Assembly: GCF_024256385.1 (NCBI RefSeq)
Contig: NZ_JAMLFW010000001.1
Coordinates: forward strand, 3,410,001 to 3,474,000
Source of the DNA: Anatilimnocola floriformis
GTDB taxonomy: Bacteria > Planctomycetota > Planctomycetia > Pirellulales > Pirellulaceae
Direction of reading: 5' to 3'
DNA: 64,000 bases
The position numbers were made by a program, and so were the translations under genes. Shown here piece after piece: positions 36,012 through 46,527 of the stretch. Position 1 is the first letter of the stretch, and each line of letters starts with the position of its first letter. The notes under the pieces were generated by a model, which was given only the letters and a program-made list of their open reading frames with translations, was not told the origin of the DNA and did not search any database.

Positions 36012-37461
36012 AGCCGCCCCCGAATTTCCGCCAGCACTTCTGCGCTCTCGGCGTCCAGCGCCGCGATCTCGTCTATGATTTCCAGCGGCGTGCGGTGGGT
36101 GATCGCTTCGCCGCCGTTGGGGTTTTTGACGGAGAGGTCGAAGGTGGCCAGGTCGAGGGACTTGGCGTCGATCGACCACGACTTGTCCGAGTCCTTCTGC
36201 TTCGGCTGGAGCTTGAGGAAGTCGGCAAGGTCGTCGTCGTTGAGCGGGTTGGTCTTCCCCATGTTGCGGCCGGGGTCGAGCTGGTAGCACCAGATCTTTT
36301 TCGTCGGCGCGCCCTTGTCGAAGAAGAGCACGACGGTTTTCACGCCGGCGCCTAGGAACGTTCCGCTGGGACAGTCGAGGATGGTGTGCAGCTCGCACGA
36401 TTCGAGCAGCATCTTCCGCAGGCTGACGCTGGCGTTGTCGGTGTTGCTGAGGAACGTGTTCTTGATAACGATCGCCCCCCGGCCGCCGGCCTTTAGCATC
36501 TTGATGAAGTGCTGCAGGAACAGATACGCCGTCTCGCCGGTACGGATCGGGAAGTTCTGCTGCACCTCGGCCCGCTCTTTGCCGCCAAACGGCGGGTTGG
36601 CGAGGATGACGTCGAAGCGATGCTTTTCCTGGATGTCGCCCAGATTTTCGGTAAGCGTATTTGTGTGAATGATCTCTGGCGCCTCGATGCCGTGCAGGAT
36701 CATGTTCATGATCGCGATGACGTAGGCCAGCGACTTCTTTTCTTTGCGACGAACGTCTTCTCTTGCAGCGTTTTGATGTCTTTGGTCGTCAACCCTTTCT
36801 TGCTCTGCAGATAAGCGAATGCTTCGCACAAGAATCCCGCGCTGCCGCACGCGCCGTCATAAATCCGTTCGCCGATGGTCGGTGCGACCACTTGCACCAT
36901 CGCCCGAATGAGCGGCCGCGGCGTGTAATACTCGCCGCCGTTTCGGCCGGCGTTCCCCATGTTCTTGATCTTGGCTTCGTACAGGTGCGAAAGCTCGTGC
37001 TTCTCGGCATGTGATCCAAAACGCAGTTCATCAATATGGTCGATGATCTCGCGGAGGTTGTACCCGCTTTGAATGCGATTCTTGATCTCACCAAAAATCT
37101 CGCCGATCTTGTACTCGATCGTGTTCGGTCCGCTGGCCTTCTGCTTGAAGCCTTGCAGGTACGGAAACAGCTTGCGATTGACGAACTCCGTGAGGTCATC
37201 CCCGACGAGCGTTTTGTTGTGATCGATCTGGCCGCTCTTATCCTTCGGCGCAGCCCATGTTTCCCAGCGATAGGGCTTGTCAAGGATCGAGCTGTACTTC
37301 TTGCCCTCTAGCGCCGCCTCGTCCGCTTTTTCGCGTTCCAACGCGTCGAGGTACTTCAGGAACAACAGCCAAGAGGATTGCTCGGTGTAGTCGAGCTCGG
37401 TCGTGCAACCTGCTTCCTTGCGCAGAACGTCATCAATGTTGCGGAAGGCTTGTTCGAACAT
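36008..37461 (-). pseudogene. hsdM: Type I restriction-modification methyltransferase HsdM, frameshifted
   Basis: The N-terminal frame from the ATG at 37461 carries the HsdM helical domain (FEQAFRNIDDVLRKEAGC), NAGRNGGEYYTPRPLIRAMV and the SAM-binding motif YDGACGSAGFLCEAF. It ends out of frame near 36748. The second frame picks up KEKKSLAYVIAIMNMILHG, the catalytic motif VILANPPFGG and the C-terminal part up to 36008. Adding one G in the GTCGCAAAG stretch (36742-36750) would restore the family reading FVGKEKKSL, so one base appears missing. An N6-adenine methylase would need both halves. No hsdR is present in the window. Confidence 0.9.
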
Positions 37462-37997
37462 AAGCGAGAAACGATCGGAGTTGCCTGGCGGGCCGTGTGC
37501 GAGAGGGACAAGCATAACCGCTGCCGGTGCGACACAAAAGCGCACTGAGTGCCGGTCGTGCTAGCCCCTCGGATTTTGATCGAGCGCCGGAGCGAGGATA
37601 GGTGGTACCTGGAATTCGGAGGCCGGGGGAGGTCTGGTAAAAATTCCGGCGACCTCGAAAAAAACGTAGCGACTGTTTTCAGTCCCCGGGACTGCAAGAG
37701 GTGCCTCGACTTGGCTGCCGCGGATTGCCTTGGTGCAGGGTGACACGACGCTACGTAAACGATCCGCGATTGGCAACCGCCCGCTGCTCGCTTGGTTTCG
37801 ATTTGTTCTGGAGGATGCTGCGTTCCCCAATCTGGTCGCTTCGATTGTGTAAACAGTGGATATTCCGCTCTCGACGATCGCGTTTTGCGGGAAAGTCGGT
37901 GGTGGCTTTACCTCACAATGCGCAACACGTGAGTTTTAAATGACAGCTGACACTTTCGCCGATCTTCGTAGAATCAGCCAACCAACAGGAGTTCTAC
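37462..37997. other. 536-base intergenic region between divergent hsdM and resolvase genes
   Basis: Open frames here are short and lack protein-like patterns. It must hold promoters for both directions; none could be named with confidence. No repeats or hairpins stood out. Confidence 0.4.
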
Positions 37998-38609
37998 GTG
38001 CCAACCGAAAAACATGTGGCGATCTACCTGCGAGTGAGCACCAAGCGGCAGGACACCAAGTCTCAGGAACCAGACCTGAAGCGATGGGCCGAAGCCAACA
38101 GCGATCAGACGGTTGCCTGGTACCGCGACAAGTTCACCGGGAAAACGATGGACAGGCCGGGCTGGAGCAAGCTGCAGGGGGCGATCGACCGCGGTGAAGT
38201 GTCGAAGGTTGTGTGCTGGCGATTGGACCGCCTGGGACGCACTGCCAAGGGGCTGACTGCCTTGTTCGCCGAGTTAATCGAACGAAAGGTGAATCTCGTC
38301 AGCTTGAAGGACGGCCTGGACCTCAGCACGCCTGCAGGACGATTGATGGCGAATGTGCTGGCCTCAGTCGCTCAATTCGAAACTGAGTTGCGGGCGGAGC
38401 GCGTCCTTGCTGGCCAAGCGGCCGCACGAGCGTCTGGGCGGACCTGGGGCGGATCCGAGAAGGGCAGACTAATCTCTGTGACGCCCGAGCAGATTGAAGT
38501 CGTTCACAGCATGGAGGCGCAACGTGCCAAGATCACCGCGATCGCACGTGCTACGGGATTAAGTAGACCGACAGTGTATCGGCTGCTTGCGGAACACGAA
38601 CCGAAATGA
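37998..38609 (+). CDS. Small serine recombinase (resolvase/invertase family)
   Basis: 203 residues from a GTG at 37998 with AGGAG seven bases upstream. The resolvase domain shows VAIYLRVSTKRQDTKSQ with the catalytic Ser, VVCWRLDRLGRTAKGL with the conserved Arg residues, and VASVAQFETELRAERV. A helix-turn-helix end (ITAIARATGLSRPTVYRLL) binds DNA. Its presence beside a broken RM system suggests a remnant of a mobile element. Confidence 0.93.
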   Translation: MPTEKHVAIYLRVSTKRQDTKSQEPDLKRWAEANSDQTVAWYRDKFTGKTMDRPGWSKLQGAIDRGEVSKVVCWRLDRLGRTAKGLTALFAELIERKVNLVSLKDGLDLSTPAGRLMANVLASVAQFETELRAERVLAGQAAARASGRTWGGSEKGRLISVTPEQIEVVHSMEAQRAKITAIARATGLSRPTVYRLLAEHEPK

Positions 38610-38612
38610 CTG

Positions 38613-38641
38613 CCTCTGTGTCATTTGTTCATGCACAGAGG
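38613..38641 (+). terminator. Hairpin after the resolvase gene
   Basis: An eight-bp stem, CCTCTGTG at 38613-38620 with CACAGAGG at 38634-38641, lies immediately after the resolvase stop. There is no T tract, so termination is only probable. Confidence 0.45.
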
Positions 38642-38874
38642 GGGTCAAACAGCATTTTTGCTCAGGCAGCGGTTGGTGGCACGTACTTACTAAGTACTCC
38701 CTAAAAAATCTGAACTCGCGCGAAGAATCTAGCCCGGGGGAAGCTGCCTATTCCCCGCCCCAACACCTCGGTGGATTCGCCGCGAGGCGAATGTCAGTCG
38801 ACTGGTCACGTTAGGCGTAGATAGTACACGCGTGACCTGAGCTTCAGTCGATGTGATTCATCAGCGAACTCCGC

Positions 38875-40182
38875 TTAGCGCGCATCGTCTGCGGACACTC
38901 GCCAAACAACATTTCCCGGCTCGTCACACACGAGTAAGCTGCCATCGCGGGCCACAGCAACTCCAACCGGTCGGCCGTAAACTTCGTCCTCGTTGGCAAT
39001 GAACCCTGTGAGAAAGTCCTCTGCCATTCCTGCCGGTTTTCCATCTTTGAACGGCACGAAAGCGACCCGATAACCGACAAACTTCGAACGATTCCAAGAC
39101 CCACGCTGACCAATGAAAGCGCCGTCGCGACACTTGGCCGGAAAGGCCTTATGGTCATAGAAAGTCAGCCCAAGCGAAGCCGTGTGCGATCCGAGATCGA
39201 AATCGGGAACGATTGCCTTCTTCACGAGATCTGGACGTTCCCCTTTCATTCGCGGATCGGCGTTACTGCCGAAGTAAGAGTAGGGCCAGCCGTAGAAACC
39301 GTTCTCTTGCACGCTCGTGAGGTAGTCAGGAACCAGGTCGTCACCCAACTCATCGCGCTCATTGACGACCGTCCATAAATGACTGGACATCGGATTCCAG
39401 GCCATTCCCACTGGATTTCGTAAGCCGCTCGCAAACACGCGCAACGCGGTGCCGTCTAGGTTGACTTCTAGGATGTTTGCCCGCAACATTTCTTCGGCGG
39501 TCCCGTGTTCGGCAACGTTGCTGGCCGAGCCGACGGAGATATAGAGCTTGTTACCATCGGGAGTGGCCAACAGATTGCGCGTCCAGTGATTGTTGTAGCC
39601 ACCGGCCGGCAGATCGAGAATTTTCATTCCTTCGCTGCTGATGCTCGTCGCGCCGGTTTTGTAGGGAAACGCGTGAACTCCATCGGTCGTTGCGATAAAC
39701 AGTTGATCTTTGACGAGCGCCATTCCAAACGGCTGCCGTAAATCTTTCAGGAAGGTCTCGATCTTTTCCGGTTTGCCATCTTGGTCAGCGTCGCGCAGCA
39801 GCGTGATTTTGTTAGGGGAGTCGCCGGTGACCGTTTTCGCTTGCTTGGCTCCTTCCTCTTGTTTCTTTTCCTTCGAGGATTTTTCGTTGTCATCCTTTTT
39901 CTTATCTACGGGCTTGGGCAGCGTCCGTGATTGCGCAATCAGTACATCACCATTGGGCAGGACATAAATCCAGCGCGGATTCTCCAGTTCGCGCGTGAAA
40001 GCTTGTACGCGAAAACCCGTCGGTGCCTGGGGTGTTTTGTCCTTCGGCCAGCCGATCACCTTGGGATGCTTGATCGTCGATTTGGTGGCGAAAGGCTCGG
40101 GAAGATCTCGGGAAGGTCGCTCCTGGGCACTTGAGATCGAGATAGCCAAGAAGACGAGCGCGATGACGCGAATGACGAGCAT
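38875..40182 (-). CDS. Secreted sorbosone-dehydrogenase-like (PQQ-type beta-propeller) protein
   Basis: 435 residues. The ATG at 40182 has GGAG six bases upstream and opens a signal peptide (MLVIRVIALVFLAISISSAQ). A low-complexity Lys/Glu linker occurs near residue 100. The propeller shows family motifs: PRWIYVLPNGDVLIAQS, LRQPFGMALVKDQLFIATTD, YISVGSASNVAEHG, GLRNPVGMAWNP, VVNERDELGDDLVPDY and the C-terminal GRPVGVAVARDGSLLV. These soluble aldose/sorbosone dehydrogenases use PQQ and calcium; activity here is inferred. The charged insertion is unusual. Confidence 0.85.
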   Translation of the reverse strand: MLVIRVIALVFLAISISSAQERPSRDLPEPFATKSTIKHPKVIGWPKDKTPQAPTGFRVQAFTRELENPRWIYVLPNGDVLIAQSRTLPKPVDKKKDDNEKSSKEKKQEEGAKQAKTVTGDSPNKITLLRDADQDGKPEKIETFLKDLRQPFGMALVKDQLFIATTDGVHAFPYKTGATSISSEGMKILDLPAGGYNNHWTRNLLATPDGNKLYISVGSASNVAEHGTAEEMLRANILEVNLDGTALRVFASGLRNPVGMAWNPMSSHLWTVVNERDELGDDLVPDYLTSVQENGFYGWPYSYFGSNADPRMKGERPDLVKKAIVPDFDLGSHTASLGLTFYDHKAFPAKCRDGAFIGQRGSWNRSKFVGYRVAFVPFKDGKPAGMAEDFLTGFIANEDEVYGRPVGVAVARDGSLLVCDEPGNVVWRVSADDAR

Positions 40183-40597
40183 GAATAACTCCATGTGAAC
40201 GCGATGAAACTTCTGGTTGTCGCGTGCAGCAAATCTTAGTCCCGCGTTCTTGCCATGTCGCGCGCGGCCCGTTCTCGCAGTGCAGAGCACGCCACTTCTG
40301 CGAATCAGCGACCGTTCGCTACTGCTTCGACTCGCAATTCCCTCTGGCCGTCAGGCTGTCACCCTGAACCGCCGCCGCGCGGTTCGATGATTTGCACGCT
40401 GCGCGGCCGCAACTTGCTGCGGCGGGAAACTCTATGAAATCTCTCGGTATTCGGGCTCATTTCAGCAGATTTGTTACGAAGCCTACCTTTTTCGCATATG
40501 TCGCGCAGATTGGTATGCAGCATGCGTTAGGACGCGCCCTTCCCTCCGCCTCTGCGGATCTCGGCTAGGCAAAACGACTCTCAAAGGATGGCTCTCC
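40183..40597. other. 415-base intergenic region before the giant repeat protein
   Basis: It lies between divergent genes. An AAAGGA nine bases before the ATG at 40598 is the ribosome-binding site of the repeat protein. No other feature could be supported. Confidence 0.4.
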
Positions 40598-43500
40598 ATG
40601 TCCCAGGCAAAACGTCACGCTTCCGGTACGCGCCGCTCGCAAATGGCTCGTCGTCAATTTCTGCAGGTCGAGCAACTGGAAGAACGTGCGCTCCTAGCGG
40701 GCAACGTGACCACCAGTAACAGCAGCGGTTATCTGTATCTCTACGGTGACAGCCAGTCGAACAATCTGTCCTTGACGCGCGTCGGCACGAGCGCCGTGCT
40801 AATCACGCCGCGCGACGGAACGACGATCAACGGATCGACGACTCCGCTCACGATCAACAATATGAGTGCCGGACTGTCGGCCTATCTGGGCGAGGGAGAC
40901 AACGTGCTCGAGCTAAACGGCTCGACGACGACGAATCTGCGGGTATCGGGTTTAACCACGATTCTCACCGGTGGCGGGAACGACACGATTCGCTTTGTGA
41001 ATTATTCCAGCGGTGGCGGGCTCATCCTGTTTACTGGCGACGGCGACGACACGGTGAGCAGCTCGCTAGATCCTGCGGCTCCGACCATTACGTCAGGCGG
41101 GCTGCGTGTGAATGGCTCAGCCGCCATCAACACGGGGAACGGCAACGACAATGTCTCGCTGCGGAACTCGGCGTTCAACAGCGCGTTCCGCCTGGACACC
41201 AGCCTGGGCAACGACACCGTTGATATTCGTAATTCGGAGATGCGATCGCGTTCCACCGCGATTTATGACGTTCTCGGGACCGACACGCTCAATAGCGCCG
41301 GCAACACCTTCTCTTATTCACCGCTTATTTACGGCTTTGAGACCCGCACGTCGACAAGCGGCCCGACTGCCAACAACGATACCGTGACGATTGCCGAAGG
41401 GGGGAATACGTCGATCAGCGTGCTGACGAACGACGTGGCTTCCGGCGGCGGCACGCTGAATACGGGCAGCGTGGCGATTATTGCGGGTCCCACGCGCGGT
41501 ACCGCGGTGGTCAATTCGGATGGCACGATCACCTATACCAACGGCGGTGGCGAATTCGCCACCGACTCGTTCACCTACACCGTTCGTGATAGCCAAGGCA
41601 ATATTTCGAATACGGCGACGGTGAACGTCGCGATCACCAACGTCAACGATCTGCCGGTGGCCGTCGCCGACACACTTACCGCGAATGCCGGAACGGCGAC
41701 GACGCTGAACCTGGGCGCGAACGATACGGATGCGGAAGGGCGATTGAATCTGGGCTCGATCGTCATCGTGCAGCAGCCGACCAACGGCACTGTGACCGTC
41801 GGCACGAATGGCAACGTCATCTATACGAGCACTGTGGCTGGAGCGACCTCCGATTCGTTCACGTACACGATTGCTGATCTCGATGGGGGCACGTCGACGG
41901 CTGGGACGGTGAACCTGGTGATCAGCAACGCTCCCGCTGGCTCGCCTACGATTGCGCCAATTGCCAATCAATCGACGACCACCAATACCGCTACCACTGC
42001 GATCGCGGTGACGGTCAACGATTCGCAAACTCCGGCTGGTTCGCTGATTGTGACGGCGACATCGAGCAACACGACACTCGTGCCGACCTCTGGCATCGTA
42101 CTCGGCGGATCGGGCAGCAATCGCACGCTCACGATCACTCCGGCAGCGAATCAAACCGGCACGTCAACAATTACGGTGTCAGCGAAGGATGGCGACAATA
42201 ACACCACGACGACAACGTTCGTTCTGACGGTAAATGGGCAAGGTGGCCAGAACACGGCGCCCACGATTGGCACGATTAACAACGTGACAACCAATCAAAA
42301 CACAACGACCGCTGCAATTGCTGTAACTGTGAACGATGCAGAAACAGCGGCCGGTTCGCTGAATGTCACCGCGACCTCCAGCAACACCACGCTGGTGCCA
42401 AACGCAAACATCATCCTTGGAGGATCGGGCAGCAATCGCACGCTCACGATCACTCCGGCCGCGAATCAAACTGGCGCTACGGCGATCACAGTCACTGCGA
42501 CCGATGCAAACAATGTGTCGACGACGCAAACCTTCGTCGTAACTGTGAATAGCCTGAACACCGCACCCACGATCGGTGCTATCGGCAATGTATCGACCAA
42601 TCAAAACACGGCGACCAGCGCGATTGCGGTGACAGTGAATGACGCTGAAACAACCGCTGGTTCGTTGACTGTCGCAGCGACATCCAGCAATACCACGCTG
42701 GTACCGAATTCGAGCATCGTCCTGGGCGGTTCTGGCAGCAACCGCACGCTGACGATCACTCCGGCGGCCAATCAAACAGGGACGTCTACCATCACGGTCA
42801 CGGCTACCGATGCCAGCAACAGTACCACGACTACAACCTTTGTACTGACCGTCAATGCGCCAAACACCGCGCCGACGATCGGTACGATTTCGAATGTGAC
42901 GACGAATCAGAACACAGCTACTAGCGCGATCCCAGTGACGGTGAACGATGCCGAAACTGCGGCTGGTTCGCTGACCGTGACCGCGACATCGAGCAATACG
43001 GAACTCGTGCCGAACTCCGGCATCGTGCTAGGCGGTTCGGGCAGCAACCGGACGCTCACCATCACTCCAGCGGCCAACCAGTCGGGTGCAACCGCGATCA
43101 CGGTCACCGTGACCGATGCCAACAATGTGTCGACCACCAGAACGTTCGTCGTGATGGTGAATTCCCAGAATGCGGCTCCGACGATCGGCACGATTGCCAA
43201 TCTTTCGACGAACGAAGACACGGCAACTGGCGCGATTGCTGTGACGGTGAACGATGCGGAGACTCCCGCAGGTTCGCTGCTCGTAACTGCCACGTCCAGC
43301 GATACGACGCTCGTGCCGAACGGGAGCATCGTTGTAGGTGGTAGTGGCAGCAACCGCACGCTCACCATCACTCCCGCTGCGAACCTGTCGGGCACTTCTA
43401 CGATTACCGTGACGGCCACCGATGCGAACAACGTGTCGACGACTTCCACGTTTGTGTTGACGGTTACTCCGCAGAACGACCTGCCGACCATCGGCACGAT

Positions 43501-46096
43501 CGCCAATCAATCGACCAACGAAGATACGGCGACGAGCACCATCTCAGTCAACGTCAACGATGTCGAGACTGCAGCAGGCTCTTTGACGGTGGCAGCCACT
43601 TCGAGTAATACGACGTTGATACCCAATGCCAACATCGTTGTCGGTGGCAGCGGTTCCAATCGCACTCTGATCATTACACCAGCCGCCAATCAGTCTGGTA
43701 CGGCGACGATTACCGTTACCGCCACTGACGCCAACAGCGGGACGACGACTTCGACGTTCGTGCTGACTGTGAATGCCCAGAATGATGTGCCCACCATCGC
43801 AGCCGTAGCCGACATCTCGACCAACGAAGATACCGCGGCAACGCCGTTCACCATCACGATCGGCGACATCGAAACGCCTAATGGATTGACCGTCACTGCG
43901 ACCTCCAGCAACACCAGTGTCGTTGCCAACTTGGGCGTGGGTATCACGGGTACGGGCGCGACGCGTACAGTGATCGTAACACCCGTCGCCAATGCATCGG
44001 GACAGTCGACAATCACGCTGAATGTGTCCGATGGCACCGCAACGGCAACCAGGACCTTTGTGGTGACGGTGATCGCGCAAAACGACACCCCCACCATCAC
44101 TGCCGTCAACGACACCACAGTTGCGGCGGGCGCGGCGATCGCTCCGGTCAACTTCACGATCGGTGACGCCGAGACGGCCGTAACTGCTCTGACCGTGACT
44201 GCGACTTCCGACAATCAAGGCTTGGTTACCAATGGCGGTTTGCAAGTGACCGGAAGCGGTGCTAGTCGCGTTCTAACGATCACTCCCGTAGCGGGTGCGA
44301 GTGGGACGGCTAACATCACGATCCGTGTAGCCGACGCCAATGGCCTGTTTGCGAACGAAGTCTTTGCCGTCAACATCGACGCGCAGCCGACCATCAGTGC
44401 GATCGCTGATCGGACGATCAACGAGAACACCGCAGGCGCGTTCAACTTCACCATCAACGATGCAGAGACAGGCGGTGCTTCCTTGCTGCAATTTGACTTC
44501 AACGGAACGGGCACGACTGCCGCATCAACCGGGACCGGTTCCAACGATCAGTCCAGCTTGAACTTCATCGCTAATGGTGGAGCGGCTGCCAACTTGCGGG
44601 GAGCGGCCGGTTCGGGCGTGTCGGGACTGGCCGCCGATTTTGCGTTCGACAATTCGGCCAGCGACGGTCTGTTCGGCGCTAGCCGCGCTCAACAGTCCGC
44701 TGATTTCAACGCAATCGATGGCTTGGATTCCTTTACGCTGTCTGGGTTTTACAAAGTTCCAGCCGGATCGACCGAGAGCATTGGCCGGCAAGCTGCTCTG
44801 ATCGAGAATGGTACGATCTCGACGAACGACCAGCCGGCCGGATTCCGGCTACGCGGCGGCGATGCTGCGAACTCGAGTACGCTTCAACTCACGGTGAATC
44901 GCGACTTCACGGTGGAGTCGTCGCCCGTCTTCACCGAGATTGGTCAGTATGTCTTCTTCGCGGTTACCTACGACGGAACTCAATCGACGAACAACGTCAA
45001 GTTTTACAAAGGAACGACCGCGAGCAACGTGCAATTGGTCGATACCAAATCGCTCGCCGCTGGAACGGTCAACGATGAGAGCATTCCGCTAACGCTGGGC
45101 ACGACACAAACGAGCGGCCTAACGCTGAATAGCTTCAAGGGGTTGCTCGACGACATCCGCATTGATGATTCGGTTTCATCTTTGCAACAATTGGAGGCTT
45201 ACCGCACGCAGGCTCTTACCAATACCTCGTCGCCGCCCGGTGCCGCTGCCAATCTGACGCTGGTCGCCACGTCGAGCAATCCCAGCTTGATCCCGGTTGG
45301 CAACATCATCTTCAGCGGCACGGGCAACAATCGAGTCGCGACTGTCACGCCGGTGGCAAACCAGACGGGTACCTCGACCATTCGAGTGACCGTGACCGAT
45401 AATTTCGGGCAGTCCTCGTTCGAAGAGTTTGTGGTAACCGTCAACGACATCCCCACACTCTCTGCGAGCCCTGACATCAACGGCACTGAAGACACGCCGA
45501 TAACGCCGTTCAATATCACCGCTGGTGACGGAGAAACGGCCGCCAATTCGCTCACCTTCACCGCAACCAGCGACAACCAAGCCACGGTGGCCAACAGCGG
45601 CATCGCCATCACCGGTACGGGTCCAACTCGAACGGTGACGATCACGCCGGTGGCCAATGCTTCCAGCACTGCGAACATCACCATCACAGTCAACGATGGC
45701 AGTGGCGGCACTGCTAGCGATACCTTTGCCGTGAATCTTACTGCCGTCAACGATGCGCCGGTGGCGGTCGATGACAACGGCGATCTCGATTTTCCCGCGG
45801 CATCTAACATCGCCCTCATGCTCTCGGGCAATGTGCTGACCAACGACACCGACGCTGATACCGGCACGACGCTGAGCGTTAGCAGCCTGGGATCGGGAAC
45901 CGTGGGCCAGCCAATTCAGATGACCTATGGCGATCTGACCATTAACTCCAACGGCTCGTTCAGCTACACGATCGATCCCGACCTGGTCGATCAATTCATG
46001 GCTGGCCAAAATCTGCTGGAAACATTGGCTTACAACGTTTCGGATGGAGTCCTTTCGGACTCCGGCGAGCTGACGATTGATCTCCACATTACCTAA
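40598..46096 (+). CDS. Giant secreted adhesin-like protein with ten tandem cadherin/Ig-like repeats
   Basis: 1832 residues. The N-terminus RRQFLQVEQLEERALLAGN is the planctomycete leader motif, read here as an export/sorting signal. Residues ~30-240 form a Gly/Asn/Asp-rich beta region. Two Ig-like repeats (ATDSFTYTVRDSQGN; SDSFTYTIADLDGG) follow, then about ten tandem 75-95-residue units from 41.94 to 45.76 kb built on PTIGTIANxSTNEDTAT, VNDAETAAGSL, TATSSNTTLVP, LGGSGSNRTLTITPAANQ and TITVTATDANNVSTT. The ninth unit has a LamG-like insertion (DSFTLSGFYKVPAG to LLDDIRIDDS). A VCBS-like domain with NGSFSYTIDPDL ends the protein. Very high Thr/Asn/Ser content fits a cell-surface adhesin or matrix protein. 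Confidence 0.9.
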   Translation: MSQAKRHASGTRRSQMARRQFLQVEQLEERALLAGNVTTSNSSGYLYLYGDSQSNNLSLTRVGTSAVLITPRDGTTINGSTTPLTINNMSAGLSAYLGEGDNVLELNGSTTTNLRVSGLTTILTGGGNDTIRFVNYSSGGGLILFTGDGDDTVSSSLDPAAPTITSGGLRVNGSAAINTGNGNDNVSLRNSAFNSAFRLDTSLGNDTVDIRNSEMRSRSTAIYDVLGTDTLNSAGNTFSYSPLIYGFETRTSTSGPTANNDTVTIAEGGNTSISVLTNDVASGGGTLNTGSVAIIAGPTRGTAVVNSDGTITYTNGGGEFATDSFTYTVRDSQGNISNTATVNVAITNVNDLPVAVADTLTANAGTATTLNLGANDTDAEGRLNLGSIVIVQQPTNGTVTVGTNGNVIYTSTVAGATSDSFTYTIADLDGGTSTAGTVNLVISNAPAGSPTIAPIANQSTTTNTATTAIAVTVNDSQTPAGSLIVTATSSNTTLVPTSGIVLGGSGSNRTLTITPAANQTGTSTITVSAKDGDNNTTTTTFVLTVNGQGGQNTAPTIGTINNVTTNQNTTTAAIAVTVNDAETAAGSLNVTATSSNTTLVPNANIILGGSGSNRTLTITPAANQTGATAITVTATDANNVSTTQTFVVTVNSLNTAPTIGAIGNVSTNQNTATSAIAVTVNDAETTAGSLTVAATSSNTTLVPNSSIVLGGSGSNRTLTITPAANQTGTSTITVTATDASNSTTTTTFVLTVNAPNTAPTIGTISNVTTNQNTATSAIPVTVNDAETAAGSLTVTATSSNTELVPNSGIVLGGSGSNRTLTITPAANQSGATAITVTVTDANNVSTTRTFVVMVNSQNAAPTIGTIANLSTNEDTATGAIAVTVNDAETPAGSLLVTATSSDTTLVPNGSIVVGGSGSNRTLTITPAANLSGTSTITVTATDANNVSTTSTFVLTVTPQNDLPTIGTIANQSTNEDTATSTISVNVNDVETAAGSLTVAATSSNTTLIPNANIVVGGSGSNRTLIITPAANQSGTATITVTATDANSGTTTSTFVLTVNAQNDVPTIAAVADISTNEDTAATPFTITIGDIETPNGLTVTATSSNTSVVANLGVGITGTGATRTVIVTPVANASGQSTITLNVSDGTATATRTFVVTVIAQNDTPTITAVNDTTVAAGAAIAPVNFTIGDAETAVTALTVTATSDNQGLVTNGGLQVTGSGASRVLTITPVAGASGTANITIRVADANGLFANEVFAVNIDAQPTISAIADRTINENTAGAFNFTINDAETGGASLLQFDFNGTGTTAASTGTGSNDQSSLNFIANGGAAANLRGAAGSGVSGLAADFAFDNSASDGLFGASRAQQSADFNAIDGLDSFTLSGFYKVPAGSTESIGRQAALIENGTISTNDQPAGFRLRGGDAANSSTLQLTVNRDFTVESSPVFTEIGQYVFFAVTYDGTQSTNNVKFYKGTTASNVQLVDTKSLAAGTVNDESIPLTLGTTQTSGLTLNSFKGLLDDIRIDDSVSSLQQLEAYRTQALTNTSSPPGAAANLTLVATSSNPSLIPVGNIIFSGTGNNRVATVTPVANQTGTSTIRVTVTDNFGQSSFEEFVVTVNDIPTLSASPDINGTEDTPITPFNITAGDGETAANSLTFTATSDNQATVANSGIAITGTGPTRTVTITPVANASSTANITITVNDGSGGTASDTFAVNLTAVNDAPVAVDDNGDLDFPAASNIALMLSGNVLTNDTDADTGTTLSVSSLGSGTVGQPIQMTYGDLTINSNGSFSYTIDPDLVDQFMAGQNLLETLAYNVSDGVLSDSGELTIDLHIT
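41941..45756 (+). repeat. Tandem protein-repeat array inside the giant surface protein
   Basis: About ten units of 225-285 bases, best conserved between 42,250 and 43,780, where whole segments such as GGSGSNRTLTITPAANQ recur unit after unit with mostly synonymous DNA differences. The ninth unit is enlarged by a LamG-like insert. Synonymous drift shows the copies are old rather than recent duplications. Confidence 0.85.
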
Positions 46097-46137
46097 CGAA
46101 GAATTGCGTCGCAGCCATCCATTGATGGCAACATCCC

Positions 46138-46158
46138 GGGCCAAGAGTCACTTGGCCC
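46138..46158 (+). terminator. Hairpin after the giant repeat protein
   Basis: An eight-bp stem GGGCCAAG/CTTGGCCC with loop AGTCA lies 42 bases past the stop codon. It has no T tract, so it is only a likely transcript end. Confidence 0.5.
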
Positions 46159-46225
46159 CAGTGGAAAATGGGGTAGTGCTGGATTAAGTGGACCCGCAAA
46201 ATAAGGCTGGAACAACCGCCGCTAA

Positions 46226-46462
46226 TTAGGTCCCGCCGTAGGTGGCGATAATGCAGGTTCCAATCGCCCAATACCAGAAGTAGATCGCGAACCCGACATT
46301 CAAACCCAGAAGCGGGCGACCGAACACCATGCCAACTGCAGCAGGAAGCAAAACAAAACGGACGCTACCAGACACGATGTAAACGAAGTCAGGAAATCCC
46401 CTGAACCAGAAGGCATCGATTTGCAACGGCTGGAGCTGTCTTAAGCCAAAGCCGATTGCCAT
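46226..46462 (-). CDS. Possible small membrane protein (78 residues)
   Basis: The product has two or three hydrophobic segments (FVYIVSGSVRFVLLPAAVGM, LLGLNVGFAIYFWYWAIG) and an aromatic-rich sequence typical of small membrane proteins. The ATG at 46462 is preferred over a TTG two codons upstream; the ribosome-binding site is weak. No family recognised. It lies in a region with gene debris, so it may be a remnant. Confidence 0.45.
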   Translation of the reverse strand: MAIGFGLRQLQPLQIDAFWFRGFPDFVYIVSGSVRFVLLPAAVGMVFGRPLLGLNVGFAIYFWYWAIGTCIIATYGGT

Positions 46463-46527
46463 CAGCAAGGCCTGGACGGTTGAGGAACTGCTAACCGCGA
46501 TTGCAGCCTAGTTCGGTTGGCAGTTTG

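Noticed and set aside
37549-37943. Short plus-strand frames between hsdM and the resolvase
   Set aside because: No coding pattern; the resolvase start is well supported at 37998.
41318-42775. Long open frames on the minus strand inside the giant repeat gene
   Set aside because: They are antisense shadows of Thr/Asn-rich repeat codons and read as Arg-rich, non-family sequence.
41941-45756. CRISPR-like regularly spaced repeats
   Set aside because: Repeat units are 225-285 bases, coding and translate to related protein domains; there are no short repeats with spacers or cas genes.
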